Of a DNA stretch of 64,000 bases, positions 35,639 through 48,067 are shown one piece after another. The position numbers were made by a program, and so were the translations under genes. Each line of letters opens with the position of its first letter. Positions within the stretch are counted from its first letter, which is position 1. The DNA is from Lachnospiraceae bacterium (GTDB taxonomy: Bacteria; Bacillota; Clostridia; Lachnospirales; Lachnospiraceae): contig JAFRZM010000040.1 of assembly GCA_017442585.1 (NCBI GenBank), positions 62,001-126,000 on the forward strand, written 5' to 3'. A model generated the notes under the pieces. The model ran no database searches, was not told where the DNA came from, and saw only the letters and a list, made by a program, of their open reading frames with translations.

Positions 35639-37367
35639 CGTCATCCCCTCCTTTCACCTGGGAATCATATACTTCCCTGTAAATATCATTATTCTTATAT
35701 AATTCGTCATGTGTACCAAGCCCTACGACTCTACCTTCGTCGAGAACTATTATCTTATCCGCATCCATAACGGATGAAATGCGCTGTGCGATTATAATCT
35801 TTGTAGTATCAGGAATAAAGTTCTTGAATCCCTCACGGATAAGCGCATCCGTCTTCATATCTACGGCACTTGTAGAATCGTCTAAAATCAAGATCTTCGG
35901 TTTCTTTAAAAGAGCACGTGCAATACAAAGACGCTGCTTCTGTCCGCCGGAAACATTTGTACCGCCCTGCTCTATCTTATATTCATATCCGTCTTCGTAC
36001 TTATCAACGAACTCGGAAGCACATGAAAGATCAAGTGCCTTCTTAATATCATCGTATGTTGCTTCCTTATCGCCCCAACGCATGTTGGACGCTATGGTTC
36101 CGGAGAAGATCTCGTTCTTCTGTAATACCATGGAAACGCTGTCGCGAAGAGCCTTCATATCGTAATTTCTTACGTCTACTCCACCAACCTTTAAACTTCC
36201 CTTTGTAACATCATAAAGACGAGGAATGAGCTGTACAAGCGTAGACTTCGAGCTACCCGTGCCGCCTACGATACCGACTGTTTCACCGGAATTAATAACA
36301 AGATCTATGTCACGTAAAACATCCTTGTCTTCGCCCTTTTCATAGGCAAAGGAAACATGTTCAAATCTTATTTCGCCGTTTTTAACTTCCGTTACAGGAT
36401 TTTCTTTATTTGCAAGTGTAGGTTCCTCACTTAAAACTTCAGTAATACGCTCTGCAGATGCTATAGACATAACAAGCATTACCATGATGAAAGATACCAT
36501 CATAAGGCTCATTAAAATCTGCATTGTGTATGTAAACATGGTATTTAACGTACCTACTTGGATATCGCCGTATATTGCAAACTTACCGCCGATAAGAGAA
36601 AGTAAAATGTTAATAACATTTACGACGAGCATCATAACAGGCATCTGAAGCACAAGTATACGCTCTGCTTTTTTAGCAATAGTTGCGATTGTCTCTGAGA
36701 TTCTTTCGAATTTATCAATTTCGTAAGACTCACGTACATACGCCTTAACTGTTCTGATGTTTAAGAGATTCTCCTGAACATCGTTATTTAAATTATCGAT
36801 TTCCTTAAACATTCTCTTAAAGAAACCATGCACATTCGTAATTATAAAATAAAGTACAACAGCAAGAACCGGCACCGCTACAACAAATAAAAGCGCCAGC
36901 TTTGCATTAAGCTTAAATGACATAATAAGTGCAAAGACCATCATAAGCGGTGCCCTCACACACATTCTTATTATCATCTGGAATGTATTCTGAACGTTCG
37001 TTACGTCAGAAGTAAGTCTGGTAATCAGGCTTGAAGATGAAAATCTGTCGATATTCTCGAATGAAAAGAGCTGCACCTTATTAAAAAGGGCCGTTCTTAA
37101 GTTCTTGGCAAGACCTGTTGATGCAATCGCAGCATTTATACCGCTTGTCATACCAAAAGCAAGTCCCAAGACCGACATAACAAGCATTATAATACCGGTC
37201 TTTACAACATAATTATAATCTCCGTTACCGCTTAAACCTTTATTGATAAGTGAAGCCATTATATACGGAATCATTGTATCCATTAAGACTTCCATTATCA
37301 TAAGGAGCGGAGCTAAGATCGTATTTTTCTTGTATTCGCCGATACAAGAAGCAATTTTTTTGATCAT
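35628..37367 (-). CDS. ABC exporter half-transporter, degenerate-site partner
   Basis: A 579-residue type IV ABC exporter subunit with six spans and one ATPase domain. Several catalytic residues are altered: Walker A reads GGTGSSKST, the residue after Walker B is Asp (LILDDSTSAVD) instead of Glu, and the switch His is Gln (IIAQRISS). The signature VSGGQ is intact. This pattern is typical of the degenerate half of heterodimeric exporters such as BmrC/BmrD and TM287/288. The ATG at 37367 has GGAG at 9 bases. The transported substrate is unknown. Confidence 0.9.
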   Translation of the reverse strand: MIKKIASCIGEYKKNTILAPLLMIMEVLMDTMIPYIMASLINKGLSGNGDYNYVVKTGIIMLVMSVLGLAFGMTSGINAAIASTGLAKNLRTALFNKVQLFSFENIDRFSSSSLITRLTSDVTNVQNTFQMIIRMCVRAPLMMVFALIMSFKLNAKLALLFVVAVPVLAVVLYFIITNVHGFFKRMFKEIDNLNNDVQENLLNIRTVKAYVRESYEIDKFERISETIATIAKKAERILVLQMPVMMLVVNVINILLSLIGGKFAIYGDIQVGTLNTMFTYTMQILMSLMMVSFIMVMLVMSIASAERITEVLSEEPTLANKENPVTEVKNGEIRFEHVSFAYEKGEDKDVLRDIDLVINSGETVGIVGGTGSSKSTLVQLIPRLYDVTKGSLKVGGVDVRNYDMKALRDSVSMVLQKNEIFSGTIASNMRWGDKEATYDDIKKALDLSCASEFVDKYEDGYEYKIEQGGTNVSGGQKQRLCIARALLKKPKILILDDSTSAVDMKTDALIREGFKNFIPDTTKIIIAQRISSVMDADKIIVLDEGRVVGLGTHDELYKNNDIYREVYDSQVKGGDDDAA

Positions 37368-37404
37368 GATATGGTTCTCCATTCAAATAATCGCATATAG
37401 ATAT

Positions 37405-37433
37405 ATGATAAGATAAAATCAAAGAAAAAGCAA
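37405..37433 (-). promoter_or_regulatory. Promoter of the ABC exporter operon
   Basis: TTGCTT (37428-37433) and TATCAT (37405-37410) on the minus strand are 17 bp apart. The element lies between the groEL terminator and the first ABC gene. Confidence 0.6.
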
Positions 37434-37454
37434 TAAAATATCCGTTGTTCCATC

Positions 37455-37498
37455 AAAAAAGCACTCAGGAAATGTGAACATTTCCTGAGTGCTTTTTT
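37455..37498 (-). terminator. Terminator after groEL
   Basis: Long, nearly perfect arms (AGCACTCAGGAAATG and its complement) with a short loop are flanked by A6 and T6. It is strong in the minus direction and symmetrical enough to work in both. Confidence 0.92.
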
Positions 37499-37512
37499 CC
37501 TTAACTTATCGC

Positions 37513-39440
<1,928 letters not shown>

Positions 39441-39487
39441 TATAATTGCCTCCTATCTATTTCTTTAAATGGTATTTTTTTAATTTG

Positions 39488-39514
39488 TTAGCACTCAAAC
39501 TTTATGAGTGCTAA
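39488..39514 (-). promoter_or_regulatory. CIRCE element (HrcA operator)
   Basis: A perfect TTAGCACTC-N9-GAGTGCTAA inverted repeat lies 47 bases upstream of groES and just downstream of the promoter. HrcA repression of groESL is therefore expected; hrcA itself is not in this window. Confidence 0.98.
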
Positions 39515-39525
39515 CCAACAATCAC

Positions 39526-39554
39526 ATAATACTACTTACCGCAGATAAATGCAA
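39526..39554 (-). promoter_or_regulatory. groESL promoter (sigma-A type)
   Basis: TTGCAT (39549-39554) and TATTAT (39526-39531) on the minus strand are 17 bp apart and directly precede CIRCE. Confidence 0.75.
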
Positions 39555-39588
39555 CACTTATTTTGCTAAAAATTGGATTTTTTAAAGA

Positions 39589-40332
39589 TTATTTATTCCA
39601 TTTAATAAGCATGAATATGCCGATAAAAAGCGTCGCTATACCGACTATATGCGTATAAAGCGTTGACGCATTAATCACATTCATTATCGGAATATATCCT
39701 GAGAATAAGGCAAAAGCATTCGCCGTAGCGTGAGCCAAAATACTCATCCACAAATCTCCTGTCTTATCATAGATAATCGCAAATACCACGCCGAGTAATC
39801 CCGCATACACGCCCTGTACCAGGTTAAAGTGTGCAACACCGAATACTGCCGCACTTATAAGAATCGCAAGAATCTTAGGCAATGCCATATTTAATTTATA
39901 AAAAAGGATTCCCCTATAGACAAGTTCTTCCAATATTGGTGCCACTATACAAGCCGCAATTATACGGATTATAAGCTTATCGTCTGTCGCAACGCTTATT
40001 ATTTTCTTATATGCAGGTGAGTAGTTTATAAGATTTAATACCTTTACAAGATAGTTTAATCCCATACAGAATAAGAATCCCAAAAGGATTGACATTATAA
40101 CAGACGTTATAACATCATTTCCCTTTCTGTTCTTTTTGGTATGTCTCGCCATACTGTAAAAATAATACATAAAAGGAATGCACAATATCTTTATTATCAT
40201 AGTTAAAAGCGTAGTGCTCATTCCCCTAAAAATATTAAAATGCAATAATCCCCTCGATAAAAAGGAGATTATTGCATAATAAATTATCAACGGATATATT
40301 CCTTCAAAAATTGAAACCAAGCTCTTTTTCAT
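39589..40332 (-). CDS. CPBP-family intramembrane metalloprotease
   Basis: A 247-residue protein with about seven spans and the CPBP/Abi motifs: EELVYRG (about residue 136-142), FGVAHFN and HATANAF, which provide Glu, Arg and His residues for an intramembrane glutamic/metal-type protease. Family members range from Rce1-like CAAX proteases to bacteriocin self-immunity proteins, but no bacteriocin genes lie nearby. It begins 6 bases after the hybrid histidine kinase, so the two are likely cotranscribed. Confidence 0.85.
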   Translation of the reverse strand: MKKSLVSIFEGIYPLIIYYAIISFLSRGLLHFNIFRGMSTTLLTMIIKILCIPFMYYFYSMARHTKKNRKGNDVITSVIMSILLGFLFCMGLNYLVKVLNLINYSPAYKKIISVATDDKLIIRIIAACIVAPILEELVYRGILFYKLNMALPKILAILISAAVFGVAHFNLVQGVYAGLLGVVFAIIYDKTGDLWMSILAHATANAFALFSGYIPIMNVINASTLYTHIVGIATLFIGIFMLIKWNK

Positions 40333-40338
40333 TGTCTC

Positions 40339-42384
40339 TTACTCTTTCTCATGCTGTTTTTGCGGATCGATCCACTTTCTTAAAATAGCTTCGAGACTTA
40401 CAAGATCCATTGGTTTAAAGATATAATCGTCAAGTCCGGCGTCTAAGAACATCTTCTCAACGCCCTTAATTGCATTCGCGGTAAGTGCGATTACAATGTT
40501 ATGCTCAAAAGTACCCTTTTCTATAGCACGGATTCTTTGGGTCGTCTCAATACCATCCATCTGCGGCATCATATGATCCATAAAGATAATATCATATTTA
40601 TTGCCCTGTTCCAATAGTTTAAGACAATCCATTCCGTTTGAAGCAGTCGAAACATTAAGGTCAAATAATCCCATCATGGAACGTGCAACCTTTAAGTTTA
40701 CAGGGTTATCATCAACAACGAGAACTTTAACCTTAGGTGCCGAGAAGACCTTAAGCGCTTTTTCCTCGGTCTTAGGTGCTATATTTCTATTCTCTAAGAT
40801 AGCCAGAAGCTTAGGTATGCTGAACGAATGCATTAATGTTTCACGCATCTGTACTTCTTCCGGTACTACATCAAACATCTTGACTATACCGACAAATCTT
40901 GTCTCTTTAAACTTCTCTTTCTTAGCCTTTATTGCTTCAAAAGATGCAGCGTAACTGTAGAAAAGGAATGCATTATCTGAATCTTTGACCTTTTCGTCTA
41001 TCTCATCCGGAGTTGCAATAAATATATATTTTAACTTTAACTGCTCAAACGTGTTCGCAAAGGCTTCGCGATAATGCTGATTTGTCTCATATACATAAAT
41101 ATCGTATTTTTCAGGATTTGCAACCTTAACCCACTCTGTCGCATCTGCAACAGTCTGAATAACTTTTATCGTAACAGTTGTTCCGATACCGTACTCACTG
41201 TCGATAGTAACGCTTCCGCCCATTGCTTCAACGAGACGCTTGGTTATTGCAAGGCCTAAACCTGTACCTTCAATATTCCTGTTCTTCTTGGCATCTGCTC
41301 TGTTAAATGCATCAAATATATGCTCAAGATCGTTTTTCGGAATACCCGAACCCGTATCTTTTACGACAAACGTAAGCTCTGCCTTAGACTTATCTTCTTC
41401 TATGTAATTCGAATCAATGCTAAGCATTATATGACCTTTCGAGGTGTGCTTACAAGAGTTACTTATAACATTAATAAGAACCTGTTTCAAACGGACTTCA
41501 TCGCCCAAAAGTACCGACGGCAAATTAGATGTCGGCTGTATCGTAAAGATTACCGTTTTGTCCTTAAGACGGTTTTCTATCAAGTTACTTACATCCTGCA
41601 TTACTGATTCAAAATCGTAACGTTCCTCGATAAATTCCATCTTTCCCGCATCAATCTTCGAGAAATCAAGGATATCGTTTATAATATTAAGAAGGGTCTT
41701 TGAAGAATTATGAATAGTGTTTACATATTCCTTCTCGGTATCCGTAATGTCATCTAATAGCAAAAGCTCACTCATACCAAGGATTGCGTTCATAGGCGTT
41801 CTTATTTCGTGAGACATATTTGCAAGGAAAGTCGACTTACTTTGATTGGCTTCAATAGCCTTATTCTTCTGCTCGTCTGCATCCTTAAGTGCCATAAATC
41901 TCGACTTTGATGCAATAACAAACATGATAAGACCTACCTGAGATATAAGAAGACTTATATAAAAGATTACATGATCTATCTGTGTAAGATAACTCTTATC
42001 GACTATCGCCGTAATAAGTCCGGACCACAAAAGTGCGGTAAGGCATAACGCCAAGTAGCGCACTGCTGCATAATAGAAAAGATATACACCGTATATACCG
42101 ATCATTAATGCTATTAACGGCACAAGTGCATACGAATGCGCTATATATACAAAAAATGCTATACACAGCGTTATCGATATTGAAAAAATAACTTGTTCTG
42201 TCTTTGCAGTCATCGTCTTAATAGGGAGACATACAAGTGTCGGAATAAGGAATATAAGAAAACCTATTATAACCTTAGGGAATTCCTTTAATGAAGTAAT
42301 GCTGATTGTGTAGAAAGATACATATAATACAAATGCGCCCATTCCTATGAGCCATTCAAGTTCTACTCGTCTTTTTGAATACAT
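40339..42384 (-). CDS. Membrane-bound hybrid sensor histidine kinase
   Basis: A 681-residue kinase. Residues about 10-165 contain six or seven spans with only short loops, so sensing is likely in or at the membrane. A short coiled linker leads to a HisKA domain (FLANMSHEIRTPMNAILG) and a HATPase domain (NVISNSCKHTSKG, DTGSGIP, GTGLGLAITKRLVEAMGG). A receiver-like region without a phospho-Asp follows, then a C-terminal true receiver with VLVVDDNP and the phospho-acceptor in IFMDHMMPQMDG. The ATG at 42384 is favoured because upstream GTG leaves no room for a ribosome binding site. No separate output regulator lies beside it. Confidence 0.92.
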   Translation of the reverse strand: MYSKRRVELEWLIGMGAFVLYVSFYTISITSLKEFPKVIIGFLIFLIPTLVCLPIKTMTAKTEQVIFSISITLCIAFFVYIAHSYALVPLIALMIGIYGVYLFYYAAVRYLALCLTALLWSGLITAIVDKSYLTQIDHVIFYISLLISQVGLIMFVIASKSRFMALKDADEQKNKAIEANQSKSTFLANMSHEIRTPMNAILGMSELLLLDDITDTEKEYVNTIHNSSKTLLNIINDILDFSKIDAGKMEFIEERYDFESVMQDVSNLIENRLKDKTVIFTIQPTSNLPSVLLGDEVRLKQVLINVISNSCKHTSKGHIMLSIDSNYIEEDKSKAELTFVVKDTGSGIPKNDLEHIFDAFNRADAKKNRNIEGTGLGLAITKRLVEAMGGSVTIDSEYGIGTTVTIKVIQTVADATEWVKVANPEKYDIYVYETNQHYREAFANTFEQLKLKYIFIATPDEIDEKVKDSDNAFLFYSYAASFEAIKAKKEKFKETRFVGIVKMFDVVPEEVQMRETLMHSFSIPKLLAILENRNIAPKTEEKALKVFSAPKVKVLVVDDNPVNLKVARSMMGLFDLNVSTASNGMDCLKLLEQGNKYDIIFMDHMMPQMDGIETTQRIRAIEKGTFEHNIVIALTANAIKGVEKMFLDAGLDDYIFKPMDLVSLEAILRKWIDPQKQHEKE

Positions 42385-42471
42385 GAAGCCACCGGTCACC
42401 TTTCTTAAGTTAGTACTTTTAAACTCACTATTCCAGATGATTCTAGCATTTTTCTATGTTTAAATTGTTAA

Positions 42472-42511
42472 AAAAAAGTGGCATAAGCTGTGTTTAACGC
42501 CTATGCCACCG
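42472..42511 (-). terminator. Terminator after folC
   Basis: Arms GGTGGCATAGGC/GCTTATGCCAC with a 9-10 base loop are followed by T8 on the minus strand. It ends the parE-parC-folC series. Confidence 0.88.
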
Positions 42512-42521
42512 ATTATTTAAC

Positions 42522-43790
42522 CTAATTCAATGCGTTTACCGCTTCACTTAAATATGAAAGCGAGCCATAAATAAATACCACATCTTCCGTATCCTTATAT
42601 TTACTTACTAATCCCTGTACCGCTTCTTTCATATTCTCTGCCGTTGTAACGTTTTCAAGATGCTTTTTACAAACAGATAAAAGGACATCCTTATCTAAGC
42701 CACGTTCAACAGGCGGTGTCACACAAATCGCGTCAACGCCCAATGGTAGCACATTCGCCACTATCTCTTCGAAATCCTTGTCCTTTAAAATTCCCACTAT
42801 AAAGTGAATCTTTCTATCCGGCAAAAACATTTGTATTGATTTACGAAGTTTTACCGCAGCATCTGCATTATGACATCCGTCTATCACGACAAGTGGATTA
42901 TTATTTACCTTTTCAAATCTTCCCGGCCAAACAGTTTTTTCCATCGCGCGTACTACATTTTCAGGTAAAAGCTCTGTTTTTAAAATTTGTTTCACGCATT
43001 CGAGCGCCAAAATAAAGTTCTCCCTCTGAAATTCACCGCACATATTTAAGCTATATGTATCCGTCCCATTTGAAATTTTCATCGTCATATCAGAATTTGC
43101 TGATATCTTATAACCTGACGCATCGGCAAATGAAAGTAACGAGTTTTTCTCTTCCGCAGTTTTTCGAAGTACAGTGTTTACTCTCTCGTCCTGTAAAAGT
43201 GCCACTGTCTTGGAATTTTCTTTTATAATTCCCGCCTTCATCTCAGCTATTTTTTCTAGTGTATCACCCAAGAAAGCCATATGATCCATGCTGATTGATG
43301 TAATAACAGAAAGTTCCGGACGCTTTACAACATTAGTAGCATCCGTAAGACCGCCACATCCCACTTCTATAAGACTTATATCCACCTTTTCTTCTTTCAT
43401 TAAAAGATAAGCTGCTGCCGTCTCTATCTCAAATACCGTAGGATGCGGAAATCCGTCACGCTCTATCTCGTCACACGCGGTCTTTACAGTAGTCATAAGC
43501 GAAGATAACCTCTCCTTACTTATAGGTGTTCTGTTAATCTTCCACATCTCTTCATAGAAAAATACCGCAGGACTTGTAAACCTTCCTACCTTCATGCCGT
43601 TTTCAATTAACGCGCTTTCTATAAATGCTCCCGTAGAACCCTTACCGTTTGTACCTGCGATATGAATAACCTTTCCGTAGTCTTCGGGATTACCCAATCT
43701 TTCGCATAAACGATTTATAGACTCCATACCAAGTATGGAGCCTAATACACGTGCCTTATCCAGGAATTTACATGTCTCTTCGTAATTCAT
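42522..43790 (-). CDS. folC: Folylpolyglutamate synthase / dihydrofolate synthase
   Basis: ATP-dependent ligase adding Glu to folates, 422 residues, related to Mur ligases. Motifs are the P-loop HIAGTNGKGSTGAFI (about residues 42-56), FTSPAVFFYEE with the folate loop, the SMDHMAFLGDTLEKIAEMKAGI region, and VIDGCHNADA in the C-terminal domain. Whether it also has dihydrofolate synthase activity cannot be told from sequence. It follows parC by 8 bases, an unrelated partner in the same operon. Confidence 0.94.
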   Translation of the reverse strand: MNYEETCKFLDKARVLGSILGMESINRLCERLGNPEDYGKVIHIAGTNGKGSTGAFIESALIENGMKVGRFTSPAVFFYEEMWKINRTPISKERLSSLMTTVKTACDEIERDGFPHPTVFEIETAAAYLLMKEEKVDISLIEVGCGGLTDATNVVKRPELSVITSISMDHMAFLGDTLEKIAEMKAGIIKENSKTVALLQDERVNTVLRKTAEEKNSLLSFADASGYKISANSDMTMKISNGTDTYSLNMCGEFQRENFILALECVKQILKTELLPENVVRAMEKTVWPGRFEKVNNNPLVVIDGCHNADAAVKLRKSIQMFLPDRKIHFIVGILKDKDFEEIVANVLPLGVDAICVTPPVERGLDKDVLLSVCKKHLENVTTAENMKEAVQGLVSKYKDTEDVVFIYGSLSYLSEAVNALN

Positions 43791-43798
43791 AGCATTAC

Positions 43799-46048
43799 CT
43801 ATTTCTTCGTACCCTTACCGTCACGCTTAGCCATATGTATACGGTGGATTGCGATTTTGCCTCCCTTACGTTCAACCTCAAGCTCTTCGCCTTCCTTAAG
43901 TACATATACGTTAGCTACTTTATCGCCTGCAGTAAGCTTAATACCTCTTACACCGACTGCTGCCTTCTTCTTCATAGGTATCTCCGATATCGGGAATCTA
44001 AGGTAATATCCCTTTTCCGTCTCGATACATACAGATTCCGTACCGTCTATCATCTTAACGCAATTAAGCGTTGCCTTTGGATTAAGTTTCGTTGCTGCAG
44101 TAGTCTTTTTAGCAACGTCGAATTCATCGCCTTCAACTATCTTAAACATGCCGTCGCTTGAACCAAGTAAAAGCTTTCTGCCGCTTAAGTTAAGCTTTGA
44201 ATCGATATAAATCATGTTTTCTTTTGCAGAAGTATAATTACTTATATTATCTATAGGTTTACCTTTGTCCCTAAATCGTCCGAACGGAACATCCAGGACT
44301 TTAACCATATGTAGATTACCCGTATCCGTAAAGAGTGATAACTTACCGGTATTCATACAGTGAATAATATACTTATTCTCTTGTACAACTGCTTCCTGAT
44401 TACGCTCAAATGTCGGGATATCGATTGCCTTACAGTATCCGAAGCGATCCATAAGGAACACTACTTCCTGCTCCTCTATCTTCTTTTCTTCGATAACAAT
44501 CTCTTCCGCATTCTCTATACTTGTACGGCGCTCTCTTCCGTACTCTTTTATAAAGCCGTCAATCTCTTTAACTATAACCTTAGCCATATAAAGACGACTG
44601 CCAAGTATCTTTTCATATTCGGCAATGTTCTTTAAAGTCTCTTCATGCTCTTTCATCAAGGCTTCAACTTCAAGACCGATTAATTTATAGAGACGCATAT
44701 CAAGAATTGCCTGTGCCTGGCGCTCAGTAAATGCCAGGAATGCGGCTTTCATCTCTGATTCTTTACTCTTAAAACTAATTTTTGAAGTATCACCCTGTGT
44801 AAGACATGCCTTAGCGTCTGCGACTGACTTACTTCCGCGTAAGATCTCGATTATAAGATCAATTACATCGCATGCCTTAATTAAACCTTCCTGGATCTCT
44901 TTCTTATCAAGTTCCTTATTAAGAAGATTTGTATACTTTCTTGTATTAACTTCGTACTGGAAGTTTACATGATGTCTTATGATATCGCTTAAACTCATAG
45001 TCTCCGGTCTTCCGTCAACTACCGCAACCATGTTTACACCGAATGTATCTTCAAGACGTGTCTTCTTGTAAAGGAGGTTTTTTACATATTCTACATCTGC
45101 GCCCTTCTTAAGCTCGACTACAATACGTATACCTTCTTTTGAAGACTGGTTTGAAATATCTACTATATCGTTTGTCTTTTTATTCTCTACGAGGCTAAAG
45201 ATATCATTTAAGAACTTACCGATATTAAGACCTATCATAGGATAAGGAATCTCTGTAATTACAAGATTGGTCTTACCACCCTTAACTTCTTCTACTTCGA
45301 CCTTACCGCGAATCTTAATCTTACCTACACCCGTAGTATAAATCTCTAAAAGTTCATCTTCGTTAGTAACTATACCGCCTGTAGGGAAATCCGGTCCCTT
45401 GACATACTGCATAAGTTCTTCTACAGATATATCAGGATTCTTTATATAGGCCTTTGTAGCTTCAAGTACTTCCGTAATATTGTGAGGCGGTATAGATGTC
45501 GTCATACCTACGGCAATACCTTCCGCACCGTTAATTAAAAGGTTCGGTACTCGTACAGGAAGTACACATGGTTCCTTTTCCGTACCGTCAAAGTTAGGGC
45601 GGAAATCTACCACGTCTTTATCAAGATCAGCTAAGAAGGCATTCTGTGTAACCTTCTGTAATCTTGCTTCCGTATAACGCATAGCAGCGGCTCCGTCACC
45701 TTCGATTGATCCAAAGTTTCCGTGACCGTCAACAAGCGGCATACCCTTTTTAAAATCCTGCGCCATAACTACCATGGCTTCATATATGGATGAATCACCG
45801 TGAGGGTGATATTTACCCATTGTATCGCCGACTATACGGGCGCTTTTTCTATATGGTTTATCATATCTTATTCCAAGTTCATACATATCGTAAAGCGTAC
45901 GACGCTGTACCGGCTTTAAACCATCCCTTGCATCAGGAAGCGCACGATCTACGATAACGCTCATCGCATAGTCAAGAAATGACTTTTGCATAAGCTCGGA
46001 GTATTCGGTCCTTATTATCTCTTCTTCTTTTCTCTTTACTGCCTTCAT
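43799..46048 (-). CDS. parC: DNA topoisomerase IV subunit A
   Basis: Type IIA topoisomerase cleavage subunit, 749 residues. It has the winged-helix region [20 protein letters not shown] (quinolone-determining region with the usual Ser and Glu) and the catalytic Tyr in [10 protein letters not shown]. The C-terminal beta-propeller is present, but a classical GyrA box (QRRGGKG) is not seen; the nearest is AVGVRGIKL. With its position next to parE and away from dnaA/recF, this favours topoisomerase IV over gyrase, although a second gyrase-like pair cannot be excluded. Confidence 0.88.
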   Translation of the reverse strand: MKAVKRKEEEIIRTEYSELMQKSFLDYAMSVIVDRALPDARDGLKPVQRRTLYDMYELGIRYDKPYRKSARIVGDTMGKYHPHGDSSIYEAMVVMAQDFKKGMPLVDGHGNFGSIEGDGAAAMRYTEARLQKVTQNAFLADLDKDVVDFRPNFDGTEKEPCVLPVRVPNLLINGAEGIAVGMTTSIPPHNITEVLEATKAYIKNPDISVEELMQYVKGPDFPTGGIVTNEDELLEIYTTGVGKIKIRGKVEVEEVKGGKTNLVITEIPYPMIGLNIGKFLNDIFSLVENKKTNDIVDISNQSSKEGIRIVVELKKGADVEYVKNLLYKKTRLEDTFGVNMVAVVDGRPETMSLSDIIRHHVNFQYEVNTRKYTNLLNKELDKKEIQEGLIKACDVIDLIIEILRGSKSVADAKACLTQGDTSKISFKSKESEMKAAFLAFTERQAQAILDMRLYKLIGLEVEALMKEHEETLKNIAEYEKILGSRLYMAKVIVKEIDGFIKEYGRERRTSIENAEEIVIEEKKIEEQEVVFLMDRFGYCKAIDIPTFERNQEAVVQENKYIIHCMNTGKLSLFTDTGNLHMVKVLDVPFGRFRDKGKPIDNISNYTSAKENMIYIDSKLNLSGRKLLLGSSDGMFKIVEGDEFDVAKKTTAATKLNPKATLNCVKMIDGTESVCIETEKGYYLRFPISEIPMKKKAAVGVRGIKLTAGDKVANVYVLKEGEELEVERKGGKIAIHRIHMAKRDGKGTKK

Positions 46049-46080
46049 TTATATAACCTTCCTTAAGGAGTTATGTTGAT

Positions 46081-48000
46081 TTAAAAATCAAGTTCCGCAT
46101 CCAGCGCGTTATCATGTATGAACTGCTTTCTAGGTCCTACATCCGTACCCATAAGCATTTCGGTTACATCTGATGCCATTCTTGCGTCTTCTATCTCGAC
46201 AAGCTTTAATTTTCTTGTCTCCGGATTAAGTGTTGTCTCCCATAACTGATCAGGATCCATCTCTCCTAAACCTTTATAACGCTGTAAGGTAAACTTCTCT
46301 GTATGAGTCTTACGATACTTTTCAAGTGCAGCATCATCGTATAAATACTCTCCCTCACCCTTAGTCGGTATCGTCTTATAGAGTGGCGGCATAGCAAGAT
46401 ATACGTGACCTTCCGATATGAGTTCCGGCATAAATCTGTAAAATAACGTAAGTAGAAGCGTTGAAATATGCGCACCGTCGACATCGGCATCGGCCATTAT
46501 GATTATCTTATTGTATCTAAGCTTTGTAATATCAAAGTCATTACCATATCCTTCAGAAAAACCGCATCCGAAAGCATAGATCATAGTCTTAATCTCGGCA
46601 TTGGCCAAAACCTTATCGATTGATGCCTTTTCTACGTTTAAAATCTTACCGCGAATCGGCATTATCGCCTGATACATACGGTTTCTTGCCATTTTTGCAG
46701 AACCGCCCGCTGAATCTCCCTCTACGATAAAGATTTCGCACTTTTCAGCTTCTCTGCTTTCACAGTTTGCAAGCTTACCGTTTGAGTCAAACGAAAACTT
46801 CTGCTTGGTTAAAAGATTCGTTTTCGCTTTTTCCTCGGTTTTACGAATCTTGGCTGCCTTCTCGGCGCATGAAATTACAGTCTTTAATACTTCGACGTTT
46901 CTGTCGAAGAATAACTGTATCTCATCACCCGTAACCTTACTTGCAACTCTCGCTGCATCCTGGTTATCAAGCTTAGTCTTCGTCTGTCCTTCAAAGCGAG
47001 GATCAGGGTGCTTCATCGAAATTACGGCTGTCATACCGTTTCTTACATCAGCACCTGTAAAGTTTTGATCTTTATCCTTTAAGATACCGAGTTCTCTTGC
47101 ATAGTTATTGATAACGGTCGTAAACATCGTCTTAAAGCCCGTTATATGCGCGCCTCCCTCGGCGTTATAGATATTATTACAGAAACCTAAAACAGTTTCA
47201 CGGAACTCATTCGTAAACTGGAACGCGACTTCAATCTCGATATCCTCGGCCTTACCTTCGAAGTATATTACATCGTGAAGTGTCTCGGCGTTTTTATTAA
47301 GTTCGCCTACAAATCCCACGATTCCGTCAGGCTCGTGGAATACCGCGCGTTCCCTGCTATCTTCTCTTTTATCTTCAAAGACTATCGTAAGATTAGGATT
47401 AAGGTATGCAGTCTCATGAAGACGGGATTTAACATCTTCCGATACGAATCTTGTCTTTTCAAAGATTTCAGGATCAGGATAGAAATTAATTGTTGTTCCC
47501 GTATCCTTAGCCTTTCCTATAACAGGTAAAAGGCCTTTTTCAAGAGTTATTACAGGCTTACCTTGCTCATATCTGTCGTGATACACATTACCGTCACGGC
47601 GAACCTTTACGTCAAGGTACGTTGAAAGCGCGTTAACAACGGAAGAACCTACACCATGAAGTCCTCCCGACGTCTTATATGCGTTATTATCGAATTTACC
47701 GCCTGCGTGAAGTGTCGTGAATACGACTCGCTCTGCAGATACGCCTTTAGCATGCATTCCTACAGGGATACCACGACCGTCATCGCTTACGGTACAAGAA
47801 CCGTCTTCTTCTATTGTTACCGTGATATTCTTGCAGTATCCTGCCAAATGCTCATCTACCGAGTTATCTACAATCTCGTATATTAAATGGTGAAGTCCCT
47901 TTCTTGAAACGGATCCGATATACATACCCGGACGCATTCTTACCGCTTCAAGACCTTCGAGCACAGTAATACTGTCGGCTCCGTATGTTTCCTTAACCAA
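46081..48000 (-). CDS. parE: DNA topoisomerase IV subunit B
   Basis: ATPase subunit of about 639 residues. It has the GHKL motifs EIVDNSVDEHLAG, DDGRGIPVGMH, GGKFDNNAYKTSGGLHGVGSSVVNALS, and TOPRIM motifs FIVEGDSAGGSA and MADADVDGAHI. The C-terminal GYKGLGEMDP-type segment reads RYKGLGEMDPDQLW. The start is placed at a TTG (47998-48000), because AGGAGG lies 7 bases before it. The ATG 24 bases upstream would put that AGGAGG inside the coding region and has no ribosome binding site of its own. It precedes parC by 32 bases. Confidence 0.9.
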   Translation of the reverse strand: MVKETYGADSITVLEGLEAVRMRPGMYIGSVSRKGLHHLIYEIVDNSVDEHLAGYCKNITVTIEEDGSCTVSDDGRGIPVGMHAKGVSAERVVFTTLHAGGKFDNNAYKTSGGLHGVGSSVVNALSTYLDVKVRRDGNVYHDRYEQGKPVITLEKGLLPVIGKAKDTGTTINFYPDPEIFEKTRFVSEDVKSRLHETAYLNPNLTIVFEDKREDSRERAVFHEPDGIVGFVGELNKNAETLHDVIYFEGKAEDIEIEVAFQFTNEFRETVLGFCNNIYNAEGGAHITGFKTMFTTVINNYARELGILKDKDQNFTGADVRNGMTAVISMKHPDPRFEGQTKTKLDNQDAARVASKVTGDEIQLFFDRNVEVLKTVISCAEKAAKIRKTEEKAKTNLLTKQKFSFDSNGKLANCESREAEKCEIFIVEGDSAGGSAKMARNRMYQAIMPIRGKILNVEKASIDKVLANAEIKTMIYAFGCGFSEGYGNDFDITKLRYNKIIIMADADVDGAHISTLLLTLFYRFMPELISEGHVYLAMPPLYKTIPTKGEGEYLYDDAALEKYRKTHTEKFTLQRYKGLGEMDPDQLWETTLNPETRKLKLVEIEDARMASDVTEMLMGTDVGPRKQFIHDNALDAELDF

Positions 48001-48067
48001 TACTATTCCTCCTAAAACTTTCATTTAAATCTATATTAATATGCTTAATTTTTTAATTCTTTAGACT

